Shown: in pieces, positions 16,901 to 25,592 of the stretch
Layout of the letters: the number at the start of each line of letters is the position of its first letter
Numbering within the stretch: the stretch's first letter is position 1
NCBI RefSeq assembly: GCF_003268655.1
Contig: NZ_CP029642.1
Span: 4,030,001-4,094,000 of the forward strand
Length of the DNA stretch: 64,000 bases
Source: Arthrobacter dokdonellae
GTDB taxonomy: Bacteria; Actinomycetota; Actinomycetes; Actinomycetales; Micrococcaceae
Direction of reading: 5' to 3'
Position numbers and translations under genes: made by a program
The notes under the pieces: model-generated
Seen by the model: the letters and a program-made list of their open reading frames with translations, nothing else
Told to the model about the DNA's origin: nothing
The model's database searches: none

Positions 16901-17896
16901 TTAAACGGCGATCAGTGCCAAATTATCCCAATCCCGTCGTGGCTCCACACCACGAGCAACTGTCACGTGGCCTTTCTGGTGTTCCTCAAAAGTACAAAGT
17001 CCACGAACCGTTTCGCCGAAGACTTCGTCGGGGTCGAGCCGGCGCAGTTCCTCGGCCAGGCAGTCCTGGAGGGTGCGCCGCGGCAGGGAGAGCTGCTGGT
17101 CGGGCTGGCCGGGTTGGGTCAGCACGGCGTCGATGGAGCCGGGACGGTGGAGTTCGACGTTGCCGCCGGCGCGTTCCAGCACCACGCGGCGGATGCCGGT
17201 GCCGCGGGGGTCTTCCGTCACGGTGATGGGCACTTGGAGGGCACGGTGCAGCCATGCCGCGAGCAGGAGCGTGCTGGGGGAGTCGCTGGCACCTTCCACC
17301 TGCAGCCCCGTGATCGGGCCGGTCGAATCCAGCTGGTCCAGGACCGCCGCGAGCTGGATGCGCCAGTTCGTCAGCCGCGTCCAGGCGAGGTCGGTGTCGC
17401 CCGCGGCGTAGGTGGCGCCAATGTGCTCCAGCGCCGCGCGCGGCTCCGCCTGCGAGGCCGAGTCGGTGATGCGGCGGTGCGCGATGCGCCCCACCGGGCT
17501 CTTGCTCGCGGAATCGGGGGCGTTGTTGGGCCACCAGGCCACGATGGGGGCGTCCGGCAGCAGCAGCGCGGAGACCACGGACTCGCTTTCGGCGGCGAGT
17601 TCGCCAAAACCGCGCAGCACGATCACCTCGGAGGCCCCCGCGTCCCCGCCCACGCGGATTTCCCCGTCCAGGCGGGTGGGTTCCTCCGGCGAGCCGGCGG
17701 CCAGCACGATGATGCGGCAGGGATGCTCGCGGCTGGCCAGGTTGGCCGCCGCAATGGCTTCCTCCTCCTGCCCGTTTTGGGTGATGACCACCAGGGTCAG
17801 GACCCGGCCCAGGGTGACAACGCCGCCCTGTTCGCGCATCTTGACGATCCTTTTGGTGATCTTCGAGGTGGTGGTGTTGGGTAGGTCAACGATCAC
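16901..17896 (-). CDS. opcA: Glucose-6-phosphate dehydrogenase assembly protein OpcA
   Basis: 331 residues starting at a GTG (17896) that overlaps the zwf stop as GTGA; a start 12 bases upstream is possible, but MIVDLPNTTT is the usual family N-terminus. OpcA-family segments include GRVLTLVVI, PDAPIVAWWPNNAP, AHRRITDSA and LAWTRLTNWRIQLAAVLDQ. OpcA is an allosteric or assembly partner of Zwf in actinobacteria and cyanobacteria. The C-terminus (WDNLALIAV) ends at a TAA that lies within the target duplication of the IS481 element, which has separated opcA from whatever followed. Confidence 0.93.
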   Translation of the reverse strand: MIVDLPNTTTSKITKRIVKMREQGGVVTLGRVLTLVVITQNGQEEEAIAAANLASREHPCRIIVLAAGSPEEPTRLDGEIRVGGDAGASEVIVLRGFGELAAESESVVSALLLPDAPIVAWWPNNAPDSASKSPVGRIAHRRITDSASQAEPRAALEHIGATYAAGDTDLAWTRLTNWRIQLAAVLDQLDSTGPITGLQVEGASDSPSTLLLAAWLHRALQVPITVTEDPRGTGIRRVVLERAGGNVELHRPGSIDAVLTQPGQPDQQLSLPRRTLQDCLAEELRRLDPDEVFGETVRGLCTFEEHQKGHVTVARGVEPRRDWDNLALIAV

Positions 17897-19449
17897 GGTC
17901 GCCGCCACGTCCTTCCGTCTCGCTTCAACAGGTCATCGGCCGAGCCCGGCCCCCAGCTGCCGGGCTCGTAGGCCTCGGGCTGGATGTTTTCAGCCGCCCA
18001 GAATTCCTCGAACGGGTCCAGGATCTTCCAGGACAGCTCCACCTCCTGGTGCCTCGGGAACAGCGGCGGCTCGCCCAGCAGGACGTCCAGGATCAGCCGC
18101 TCATAGGCCTCGGGGCTGGATTCGGTGAACGCGTGCCCGTAGCCAAAGTCCATCGTCACGTCGCGCACCTCCATCTGCGTCCCGGGGACCTTGGAGCCAA
18201 AGCGGATCGTGACGCCCTCGTCGGGCTGGACACGGATCACCACGGCGTTCTGGCCAAAGTCGTCCTCGGCGTGGTCGGTGAACAGCAGGTTGGGGGCCCG
18301 CTTGAAGACCACCGCGATCTCCGTCACGCGCCGGCCCAGCCGCTTGCCGGCCCGCAGGTAGAACGGCACCCCCGACCAGCGCCGGGTGTTGATGTCCAGC
18401 CGCACCGCCGCGTACGTCTCCGTCGTGGAGTCCGCCGGGATCCCGTCCTCCTGAAGGTAGCCGAGCACCTGCTCCCCGCCCTGCCACCCGCCGGCGAACT
18501 GGCCGCGCGCGGAATGGCCGGACAGATCCGCCGGCAGCTTCACGGCCGCGAGGACCTTTTCCTTCTCCGCGCGCAGGTCCTCGGCGTTGAAGGAGATGGG
18601 CTCCTCCATGGCCGTGAGCGCCAGCAGCTGCAGGAGATGGTTTTGGATGACGTCGCGGGCCGCGCCCACGCCGTCATAGTAACCGGCACGGCCCCCGGTG
18701 CCAATGTCCTCGGCCATGGTGATCTGCACATGGTCCACATAGTTCGCGTTCCACAACGGCTCAAAGAACTGGTTGGCGAAGCGCAGGGCCAGGATGTTCT
18801 GGACGGTTTCCTTGCCCAGGTAATGATCGATCCGGAACACCGCGTCCGGCGGGAACACCGATTCAACAATGTCATTGAGCGCCCTGGCCGAGGCGAGGTC
18901 GTGGCCAAACGGCTTCTCAATCACCACCCGGCGCCACTCGTCCGCCCCGCCCTGCGCCAGGCCGTGCCCGGAGAGCTGGCGGCACACCTGTTCAAAGGCC
19001 TTCGGCGGGATCGAGAGGTAGAACGCGTGGTTGCCCTGCGTGCCGCGCTGCTCATCGAGCTCGGCGAGCGTGGCCTTGAGCCGTTCAAACGCGGCATCGT
19101 CGTCGAAGGTGCCCTGCACGAAGCGGATGCCCTCGCTCAGCTGGCTCCAGACGGCCTCGTCAAACGGGGTGCGGCTGTGCGCCTGGACGGAGGCCCGGAC
19201 CTCCGCGGCGAAGTCCTCACGGTCCCAGTCGCGCCGGGCAAAGCCCACCAGCGCGAAGCTCGGCGGCAGCAGCCCCCGGTTGGCCAGGTCGTACACGGCC
19301 GGCATGAGCTTCTTGCGCGCCAGGTCCCCGGTCACCCCGAAGAGCACCAGCGACGACGGGCCCGCCACCCGGGACAGCCTGCGGTCGCGGCTGTCCCGAA
19401 GCGGATTCTGTCTGGCCTTCACGCGCGAATCAACGTATGTAACAGACAT
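17893..19449 (-). CDS. zwf: Glucose-6-phosphate dehydrogenase
   Basis: 518 residues. The coenzyme site LVLFGVTGDLARKKLMPAVY lies near residue 35, and the substrate and catalytic motif RIDHYLGKETVQNILALRF near residue 205, as in bacterial Zwf. It oxidises glucose 6-phosphate to 6-phosphogluconolactone with NAD(P). In a RuMP organism it opens the dissimilatory cycle, in which fructose 6-phosphate from formaldehyde is oxidised back to ribulose 5-phosphate with release of CO2. The partner gnd is not in the window. It is translationally coupled to opcA and lies 57 bases behind the 71-residue ORF. Confidence 0.96.
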   Translation of the reverse strand: MSVTYVDSRVKARQNPLRDSRDRRLSRVAGPSSLVLFGVTGDLARKKLMPAVYDLANRGLLPPSFALVGFARRDWDREDFAAEVRASVQAHSRTPFDEAVWSQLSEGIRFVQGTFDDDAAFERLKATLAELDEQRGTQGNHAFYLSIPPKAFEQVCRQLSGHGLAQGGADEWRRVVIEKPFGHDLASARALNDIVESVFPPDAVFRIDHYLGKETVQNILALRFANQFFEPLWNANYVDHVQITMAEDIGTGGRAGYYDGVGAARDVIQNHLLQLLALTAMEEPISFNAEDLRAEKEKVLAAVKLPADLSGHSARGQFAGGWQGGEQVLGYLQEDGIPADSTTETYAAVRLDINTRRWSGVPFYLRAGKRLGRRVTEIAVVFKRAPNLLFTDHAEDDFGQNAVVIRVQPDEGVTIRFGSKVPGTQMEVRDVTMDFGYGHAFTESSPEAYERLILDVLLGEPPLFPRHQEVELSWKILDPFEEFWAAENIQPEAYEPGSWGPGSADDLLKRDGRTWRRP

Positions 19450-19506
19450 TTTTGCCTTCTGTTGTTCGACTGCTGTCTGTCAGGCAGTGCGGCCCTAGAG
19501 CGACGG

Positions 19507-19722
19507 TCACGAGAGAGTCCGCTCCCAGGTCTCCCCAAAGGGAACCGTTTCGCTGAGTACGAGCGAGTACCGGGATGGATCATGGCGCGTGGCCAGGATG
19601 CCTTCGCACCGTTCAACCATGGCGATCTGCCGGAGCTTGGCCTCTGCATGGTCGAGCAACTCATTAAGTTGACCCGGCTTGGTATTGAGGACTTCCAAAC
19701 GATCGATGGTCTGACTACGCAT
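19507..19722 (-). CDS. Conserved 71-residue protein, copy 1
   Basis: A short ORF with start ATG at 19722. I do not recognise the family. It is believable because a second copy of exactly the same length lies at 47835-48050 with about 50 of 71 residues identical, strongest in AEAKLRQIAM and LSETVPFGETWE. The protein is acidic with one Cys in an RCEGIL segment; no signal peptide or membrane segment is seen. Both copies occur in the methylotrophy region, this one between orf81 and zwf in the phi-hps operon. It may be a small regulator or accessory factor of formaldehyde metabolism, which is inference from place alone. Confidence 0.7.
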   Translation of the reverse strand: MRSQTIDRLEVLNTKPGQLNELLDHAEAKLRQIAMVERCEGILATRHDPSRYSLVLSETVPFGETWERTLS

Positions 19723-19793
19723 GATGAACAGCTTCTTTCACGGGGAATTGCCCCCAAACGCGCCAACCCCCTTATCGCTGGCGTGCGGTGTTT

Positions 19794-20039
19794 CTAGATG
19801 GAATAGAGTGTGACAGGATCCCCTCGGACCAGCAGATGGCGACTACCCATGCCGTCCTCGACGACCCATATGAGTGTGCCGTCGTCGGCGAGGTCATCAA
19901 CATAAGCCAGGTAGCGGAACGAATCCGTGGACCAAACTTCAACATAGTCCCCGTGCTGAAGCGTAGTCCAAACCCTTACCGGCTCACGTTCGGGGAATAC
20001 GCACCTTCCCCTCGGTTTTTCCGGTGCTTGTTGGCTCAT
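19794..20039 (-). CDS. Small hypothetical protein in the hps operon
   Basis: 81 residues from the ATG at 20039 (the frame is open further upstream). The sequence has many aromatic and charged residues and looks like a small beta domain: TTLQHGDYVEVWSTDSFRYL, then YVDDLADDGTLIWVVEDGMG. This suggests an SH3-like or Tudor-like barrel, but I cannot assign a family. It lies between hps and the 71-residue ORF, with a hairpin separating it from hps. No second copy was found in the window. Coding status is supported by orientation, length and protein-like composition. Confidence 0.55.
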   Translation of the reverse strand: MSQQAPEKPRGRCVFPEREPVRVWTTLQHGDYVEVWSTDSFRYLAYVDDLADDGTLIWVVEDGMGSRHLLVRGDPVTLYSI

Positions 20040-20153
20040 GTTTTGCGTCCTTCCAACGAACCTGCACTTTCTGCGGTGGCAACGCTCCACCGCGGCCATG
20101 CAAGTAATTCCGTGATTGCAAGCCCACGACTTTTAGGGGCCTTGAGCCCGGAA

Positions 20154-20188
20154 GTGGCGCCCCGCAGCTTAAGTGTGCGGGACGCCAC
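20154..20188 (-). terminator. Hairpin downstream of hps
   Basis: GTGGCG-C-CCCGCA pairs with TGCGGG-A-CGCCAC around a nine-base loop. It begins 14 bases after the hps stop codon. It may end most phi-hps transcripts and reduce expression of the small ORFs, zwf and opcA. Confidence 0.6.
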
Positions 20189-20202
20189 CGTCAAACGGAG
20201 GA

Positions 20203-20826
20203 CTAGCTGATGGCGGCGCGGAGCTGCTTGGCTGCCAGAGCGGGGTCTGCTGCGCCGTAGATGGCACCGCCGGCGACGGCGACATCGGCGCCGGCACTCT
20301 GGACGGCTTCGATGGTGCTGATGCTCACGCCACCGGCCACGGAGAACGGAACGCGGGCTTCTGCGCCGGCCTTGAGCAAACCGGTCAGGTCGAACCCGGG
20401 CTTGGCCTGCTCGTCCAGGCCAGCGTGCATCTCGACAAATTTCGCACCCAGCGCGCGAACTTCCTTGGCACGGGAGACCTTGTCTTCCACGCCGATGAGG
20501 TCCACGACGATGCCCTTGTTGTGTGCCTTCGCCGCCTTGACAGCGCCAGCGATGGTGGAGTCGTCCGCGCTGCCGAGCACGGTGACCAGGTCGGCGCCGG
20601 CCTTGAAGGCGATGTCGGCCTCAAGTTCTCCGGCGTCCATGGTCTTCATGTCAGCGAAGACGATCTTGTCCGGGTGCGCCTTCTTCACGGCTGTGACAGC
20701 GGAGAGGCCGGCTGCCTTGATCAGGGGGGTGCCGAGCTCGATGATGTCGACGTATTCGGCGACCTGGCCGGCCAGCTCGAGGGCAGCTTCAGTCGTGAGC
20801 AGGTCCATGGCTACTTGGAGTTTCAT
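20203..20826 (-). CDS. hps: 3-Hexulose-6-phosphate synthase
   Basis: 207 residues from the ATG at 20826, starting MKLQVAMDLLTTEAALELAG. The orotidine-decarboxylase-type barrel motifs are VDIIELGTPLI, FADMKTMDAGELEADIA (the DxKxxD catalytic triad) and VAGGVSISTI. It condenses formaldehyde with ribulose 5-phosphate to 3-hexulose 6-phosphate, the key assimilation and detoxification step of the RuMP pathway. It is 55 bases downstream of phi under the shared tkt-type promoter. This is the defining gene that makes the neighbouring sugar-phosphate genes a methylotrophy set. Confidence 0.95.
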   Translation of the reverse strand: MKLQVAMDLLTTEAALELAGQVAEYVDIIELGTPLIKAAGLSAVTAVKKAHPDKIVFADMKTMDAGELEADIAFKAGADLVTVLGSADDSTIAGAVKAAKAHNKGIVVDLIGVEDKVSRAKEVRALGAKFVEMHAGLDEQAKPGFDLTGLLKAGAEARVPFSVAGGVSISTIEAVQSAGADVAVAGGAIYGAADPALAAKQLRAAIS

Positions 20827-20881
20827 GATATTTGTACTTTCTGATAGGGAACTACAGTGGGTGTGGAAAATCGGGCCTCGG

Positions 20882-21481
20882 TTATTCGAGGTTGGCGTGC
20901 CTGAGCCAGAGCTCTTCAGCCGGTACATCGGTGCCGTCCCACAGGGACTGGAAAATTGCCTCAGTGGCGAGGAACAGGACCTGTTCGAAGAGGGACCCGG
21001 AGTACTGGCGCGAAACGCTGGAGCCGTGGTCGGTCTTTTGCGCCGCAGGAATGATCACCAGCGCGTCGGCGAGCCGGGCGAGCGGTGAGTCAGGGTTGGT
21101 GGTGAACGCGGCAATGCGCGCCCCAGCCTTCGCCGCGGTTTCCGCCGACTTGACCACACCGGAGGTCGTTCCCGATCCGGAGGCGACCAAAAGCAGGTCT
21201 CCGGAGCTGATTGCAGGAGTGGTTGTGTCACCGGCGACGTGAACCGTCATGCCTAGGTGCATCAGCCGCATGGCGGCCATGCGCAGAACCAGTCCGCTCC
21301 GGCCGGCCCCGGCGACGAACACCCGGCCTGTCTGGCTAAGGTGGCCTGCCAAGCCGGCCATCTCCCGTTCGTCGATTTTGCTCGCCGTTACCGTGATCTC
21401 GTCCCTGACAAGGGACAGATTACGGTCGATGTCACCTGCAGTTGTACGCACGGTACGCGTCGCTGTTGTTGTTGGATTCAC
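20882..21481 (-). CDS. phi: 6-Phospho-3-hexuloisomerase
   Basis: 199 residues from a GTG at 21481 with a GAAGGGACA ribosome site; the frame is open to 21562 but that DNA is leader. The SIS fold is evident: GRVFVAGAGRSGLVLRMAAM, MTVHVAGDTTTPAI and LLLVASGSGTTSGVV. It isomerises 3-hexulose 6-phosphate to fructose 6-phosphate. The N-terminal VNPTTTATR and the whole leader match those of tkt. Together with hps directly downstream it completes formaldehyde fixation. Confidence 0.95.
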   Translation of the reverse strand: MNPTTTATRTVRTTAGDIDRNLSLVRDEITVTASKIDEREMAGLAGHLSQTGRVFVAGAGRSGLVLRMAAMRLMHLGMTVHVAGDTTTPAISSGDLLLVASGSGTTSGVVKSAETAAKAGARIAAFTTNPDSPLARLADALVIIPAAQKTDHGSSVSRQYSGSLFEQVLFLATEAIFQSLWDGTDVPAEELWLRHANLE

Positions 21482-21610
21482 GATTTGTCCCTTCGATTCG
21501 GTCGTCGGCCTGTAGGGGCCGAGTGGATTGCTTTGTGGTTGGTATCCATCTTCTCGAAGCAAACGGGCAGGGGTAACACTGTTTTTTGACGGTTCTACCT
21601 ACACTTTAGG
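21482..21610 (-). promoter_or_regulatory. Promoter/leader of phi-hps, homologous to the tkt promoter
   Basis: Matches 13339-13468 base for base at many positions; the strongest block is 21562-21610. Both contain the imperfect palindrome CCTAAAGTGTAGG and a leader hairpin CGGCC-N6-GGCCG. The IS21 element begins about 155 bases upstream, leaving the conserved block intact. Confidence 0.7.
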
Positions 21611-21983
21611 ACTGGTCGCACGCATACTCGATTCAGCCGCTGACACCCCCATAGTGCATAACCCCAAGGCGCCTCTGGCGCACCTCTCTCAGTAATGGCG
21701 ATCTACGCCCGTCCCAAGCCAGGTCCAGGGCAGTGCCTGCATGCGTGTTAGCTGCAACTTTAAACTGACCATAGACGGCATTTTTGATTGACCGTTCGCG
21801 GCAGTGGTTTTGACCAGTGGCTGCAAGTGTTTTGACCAGTAGTTCGCCGCCGTCCGGTGGCTGGGTGTGCTGGGATTCCCTTGTCCATCCCCGTGTCTTT
21901 ACGGGGAGAGCCCCTTCCTTCGGGGTGAAATGACGATGCCAATCGTTTCAATTTCACCCTTTGCGGGAAGGAAGGGGCTTATT

Positions 21984-23564
21984 TTGAAGTCTCCAGGAGA
22001 GTTCATGGAAATTTTAGCTGCTTATGACATGACCCAGTCGTATCGAGGTGCCGCGGTGGTTTGCGGTGTCTCACACAACACTGTCCGTTCGTATGTGAAA
22101 GCACGGGCTGCCGGTGCGCAAGCGCCGATCGCCCGCAAGCGTGGCAGGATCACTGACCCGTACCTGCCGGCGATGACACAGCTGGTGGAGCAGTCCCGCG
22201 GAAAGATCCGCGGCGACGTTGTTCACGACAAGCTCGTTGATCTGGGATACGCCGGTTCGATCCGCACGACCCGCTATGTGCTGGCCGGGTTGAAATCGAA
22301 GTACCGGGCCCAGAACGCCAGGGTTCACCGGCCCTGGACTGTGGCCCCAGGGCTGTGGCTCCAGTGGGACTACGGAGACGGTCCTGTCGTTGACGGCGCC
22401 AAGACCGTGTTGTTCGTCGCGTGGATGGCGTACTCACGCTTCCGTATCGTCATTCCCTTGCGGGATAAGACGATGCCGAGCGTATTCGCGGCCCTTGACA
22501 GGTCATTCAGGCTGATTAATGGTGTACCAACGTATGTATTGACCGACAATGAGAAAACAGTCACGGTCGAGCATGTCGCCGGCGTTCCGGTCCGCAACCC
22601 GCAGATCGTTGCGTTCGCCCGGCACTACTCCACCGCCGTGCACACGTGCATGCCGGCAGACCCTGCCTCCAAGGGCGGGGTGGAAAACGCGGTGAAGATC
22701 GCTAAAGCCGACCTCGTGCCCAAAGACACCAACCTGCGTCCGGAGTACGGCTCCTTCGCCGAGCTGGAGCAGGCCTGTGAGGCGTTTATGGAGGATGTGA
22801 ATTCCTCCGTGCACCGCGCCACGCTGGAGATCCCCAAGGACATGCTCCGGTTGGTGGAACAGCCTAAGCTTCACCCGGTTCCGGCGGTGCCGGTCACGGC
22901 GAGTTTCGGTCAGGTCCGCCAGGTCCCGCCGAACACGCCCATGGTTACGTATGAGCATTCGCGCTATTCCGTCCCGCACACCCTGATGGGGCAACGGGTG
23001 TGGGTGCGTGGTACCGACACCCACGTCATCATCGTGCACGTTGACAAGGCCGGGCCGGTGGAAGTCGCTCGCCATAAGCTCACCCGCCCCGGCGTACCAG
23101 CGGTCATTGACGCGCATTTCCCACCAGCCTCTGCTGGCGCCCTGGAACGGGTCATCCGCCCCAGCAACAGGGCCGAAGAGGAATTCCTGGCCCTGGGCGC
23201 CGGGGCAGCACTCTGGCTCAAGGAGGCCGCGGCAGCCGGCACGAACAAGATCCGCCACAAAATGGAACGGGCTGCCACGCTCGCCAAGGTCATGGGCAAC
23301 GATGTCGTCGACCAGGGCCTGGGAGCTGCCGCGGTGCACCACCGTTTCACCCATGAGGACCTGGTTTCCATCATCACCAACACCGCTACCGGCGAACCAT
23401 CCAGCACCATCAACAACACCCGGCATGCCGTGACCGATCAAAGCCAATGGCTGTCCCAAGGCACCAGCGGTTGGGCGAACTTCGGCACCACCAACCCGAC
23501 CACCACGCCCGGCGAGGAGACCATTCCCGCCGATATCACCGATCTTGAAGGAGCAGCAGAATGA
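21984..23564 (+). CDS. istA: IS21 transposase IstA
   Basis: 526 residues if started at the TTG at 21984, which has a strong GGAAGGAAGGGG site; the frame opens at 21867 and an ATG at 22005 is also possible. An N-terminal helix-turn-helix (YRGAAVVCGVSHNTVRSYV) is followed by the DDE core: LQWDYGDGPVV, VLTDNEKTV and KGGVENAVKIAKADLV. The Glu in GGVENAV is the third catalytic residue. The C-terminal part binds DNA ends. The gene looks intact and overlaps istB by four bases (ATGA). Confidence 0.88.
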   Translation: MKSPGEFMEILAAYDMTQSYRGAAVVCGVSHNTVRSYVKARAAGAQAPIARKRGRITDPYLPAMTQLVEQSRGKIRGDVVHDKLVDLGYAGSIRTTRYVLAGLKSKYRAQNARVHRPWTVAPGLWLQWDYGDGPVVDGAKTVLFVAWMAYSRFRIVIPLRDKTMPSVFAALDRSFRLINGVPTYVLTDNEKTVTVEHVAGVPVRNPQIVAFARHYSTAVHTCMPADPASKGGVENAVKIAKADLVPKDTNLRPEYGSFAELEQACEAFMEDVNSSVHRATLEIPKDMLRLVEQPKLHPVPAVPVTASFGQVRQVPPNTPMVTYEHSRYSVPHTLMGQRVWVRGTDTHVIIVHVDKAGPVEVARHKLTRPGVPAVIDAHFPPASAGALERVIRPSNRAEEEFLALGAGAALWLKEAAAAGTNKIRHKMERAATLAKVMGNDVVDQGLGAAAVHHRFTHEDLVSIITNTATGEPSSTINNTRHAVTDQSQWLSQGTSGWANFGTTNPTTTPGEETIPADITDLEGAAE

Positions 23565-24352
23565 GCGCCGCAACCCTGGCTCCGGCGCCGCTGGCAGACG
23601 TGGCAGTAGAACAGGTGATTGCGCTGATGCGCACCACCCGGATGCCCCACGCCCGCGCCGTTGTCGCCGACGTCCTGGCCACCGCGAAAGCCCAGCGTTG
23701 GGACCCCACCGAGGTCGTCAGGGTCCTGCTCGAGGCCGAAGCGACCGGGCGGAACCGGTCCATGCTCACCACCCGGCGCAAACGTGCGGGGTTCCCGACC
23801 GGGAAAACCTTCGATGTGTGGGAGGAATCCCTCTCCACCCTGCCCGTGGCGACGACCTCGTTCCTGCGAACTCTGGAATGGGTGCGGCGGCGGGAGAACC
23901 TGATCGCTTGCGGCCCCTCCGGCACCGGTAAGACCCTGCTGCTGGAATCGTTGGGCCAGCAGGCCATCGATGAAGGCCTCTCCGTGTCTTGGCTGAGCCT
24001 GGAGGACCTCGGCGCGCTCGTACGCCGGCACCGCATCGATGACAGCGTCAACAAAGCCATCACCCGCGTCACCAATGTCGATCTGATTTGCATTGACGAT
24101 ATTGGCCTTTTGCCTGTCTCCGGCGACGCCGCCGAAGGCTTCTACCGCGTCGTGGACGCCTCCTACGAGAAACGCTCCCTCGCGATCAGCTCCAACATCC
24201 ACCCCTCCGGGTTCGATGAGCTCATGCCAAAAACCATCGCCACCGCGACCGTGGACCGGCTCATGCACCACGCGCACCTCTGCCAAACCAGCGGTGAGTC
24301 CGTGCGCCTCATGCAAGCCCAAAACGGGAAAGGAACCCACCCGATGAACTAA
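23561..24352 (+). CDS. istB: IS21 ATP-binding helper protein IstB
   Basis: 263 residues of a DnaA-like AAA+ ATPase: Walker A CGPSGTGKTLLLESLG near residue 126, Walker B LICIDDIGLLP near residue 173, and sensor ISSNIHPSGFDELMP. It assists IstA in target capture. It is translationally coupled to istA. Its intactness suggests that the element can still move. Confidence 0.9.
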   Translation: MSAATLAPAPLADVAVEQVIALMRTTRMPHARAVVADVLATAKAQRWDPTEVVRVLLEAEATGRNRSMLTTRRKRAGFPTGKTFDVWEESLSTLPVATTSFLRTLEWVRRRENLIACGPSGTGKTLLLESLGQQAIDEGLSVSWLSLEDLGALVRRHRIDDSVNKAITRVTNVDLICIDDIGLLPVSGDAAEGFYRVVDASYEKRSLAISSNIHPSGFDELMPKTIATATVDRLMHHAHLCQTSGESVRLMQAQNGKGTHPMN

Positions 24353-24479
24353 CCGCGCACCATGGTCAGGCGCCGCAACCCCAGCACACCCCCGGCGCCT
24401 GGCCACTGGTCAAAAGTACTTGCCGCCCATGGTCAACCGACTGCCGCCACTGGTCAAAACAAACTGCCGCCAGTGGTCA

Positions 24480-24830
24480 GTTCTAAGTTGCAGTTGACAC
24501 GTGCGATCGCGCGGCACGAAAGACTGTTTCGCAAGAGCGGAGTGTCTTTATCCGTCGCGCCATCAAAACGGCGAGCGATGATGGGACTAATCACCCGGCG
24601 GGTCAGATTGCCGGCCGTCAGGAACCGCTCATGATCAGGGACCCAGCCTGCGTCAAGGCGGGGCGACCCTGGTGTGTCATTCACAGGGAGACTGCGGCTG
24701 GCTCGGCTGAAAACGAAGGAAATGAAGGATTTATCTGTATAGACTTATAAGTGCGTTCAAAGACCCACAAGCACAGTTCGGACTTCTAAGAATTGACCGG
24801 ACTCACAACCCATTTTCGGAGCACAGAATT
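24480..24830. other. Intergenic region between IS21 and the FadR-type gene
   Basis: No gene is seen. The segment just before 24831 is A/T richer than its surroundings and probably holds the promoter of the regulator; GGAG at 24817 is its ribosome site. Confidence 0.35.
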
Positions 24831-25592
24831 TTGGCCTCGCCGACGTCATTCGAGCCGCAGATTTATCGCCCCTTGCCCGAAATCGAGAGGGCCGATGCGA
24901 TTGTCGGCAGAATCACCAAGGCCATCGCAGTCGGGCTGCTCAAGGTAGGCGAACGTCTGCCCCCCGAAGCGGCCCTATCAGACATGTTTGGCGTGGGCGG
25001 TGCGACCCTTCGCGAAGCTTTGGGAGAACTGCGCGAGCGGGGAGTCGTTGAGACCCGGAGAGGCCGGAGCGGGGGAACCTTTGTCGTCAATCAGCCTCAA
25101 CCTCAAGCCGCCACCATCCGTGAGTGGTTCCTCTCAACGTCAATCTCGGAAATTCGCGACATCGGCGACGAACATTCGGCAATATCGGCCACGACCGTCC
25201 GCCTGGCCTGTGAGCGCGCGGAAGCACACGACTTCGACCGGCTGCAGGAACTTGCCCGAGCATTGGTTCTGACCACGACCCCCGCAGAGCGTGCACCAGC
25301 TGACAGCCGCTTCCACATCGAGTTGGCAGTATCGGCGCAGTCGCCCAGACTTACCGATGCCGAAATCCGGCTTCAAAACGAAACAGTTCAGCAGCTGTGG
25401 ACGCCCTTGGCGGTGGCGTTTGATCCCGAATTGGCGACTGCGGAACACCTCGAATTGGTCCGGGCAGTGGCCCAAGACCAACCCGATAAAGCACAGAAGC
25501 TGGTGCTTGAGCACATCAGGAGAAACATCTTCCACCTCATTGACTCGAAACTCAGCTTCGGTTACACCCAATCAGTTCAAGAAGACTCATGA
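24831..25592 (+). CDS. FadR/GntR-family regulator (FCD type)
   Basis: 253 residues from a TTG at 24831. A winged helix (residues 20-90) shows LLKVGERLPPEAALSDMFGV, then TLREALGELRERGVVETRRG and GGTFVV. A helical FCD ligand domain follows (DSRFHIELAVSAQ, ELVRAVAQDQPDKAQKLVLEHIRRN). It resembles the first half of the 482-residue fusion regulator at 48720. The second half of that fusion resembles the separate Cache-like protein 800 bases downstream, so this pair is probably a split version of the same sensor-regulator. The ligand is unknown; its place next to hps/phi and amine genes suggests a C1 signal. Confidence 0.85.
   Translation: MASPTSFEPQIYRPLPEIERADAIVGRITKAIAVGLLKVGERLPPEAALSDMFGVGGATLREALGELRERGVVETRRGRSGGTFVVNQPQPQAATIREWFLSTSISEIRDIGDEHSAISATTVRLACERAEAHDFDRLQELARALVLTTTPAERAPADSRFHIELAVSAQSPRLTDAEIRLQNETVQQLWTPLAVAFDPELATAEHLELVRAVAQDQPDKAQKLVLEHIRRNIFHLIDSKLSFGYTQSVQEDS

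Larger units (their letters stand above)
21766..24479 (+). mobile_element. IS21-family insertion sequence
   Basis: An istA-istB pair is bounded by terminal regions with several TGACCA-containing repeats: TGACCATAGACGGC at the left end, and TGACCACTGGCGGC when the right end is read inward. Further internal repeats TTTTGACCAGTGGC occur on both sides, as expected for IS21 multiple terminal sites. No target duplication is obvious, so the exact ends are uncertain by a few bases. Confidence 0.8.
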
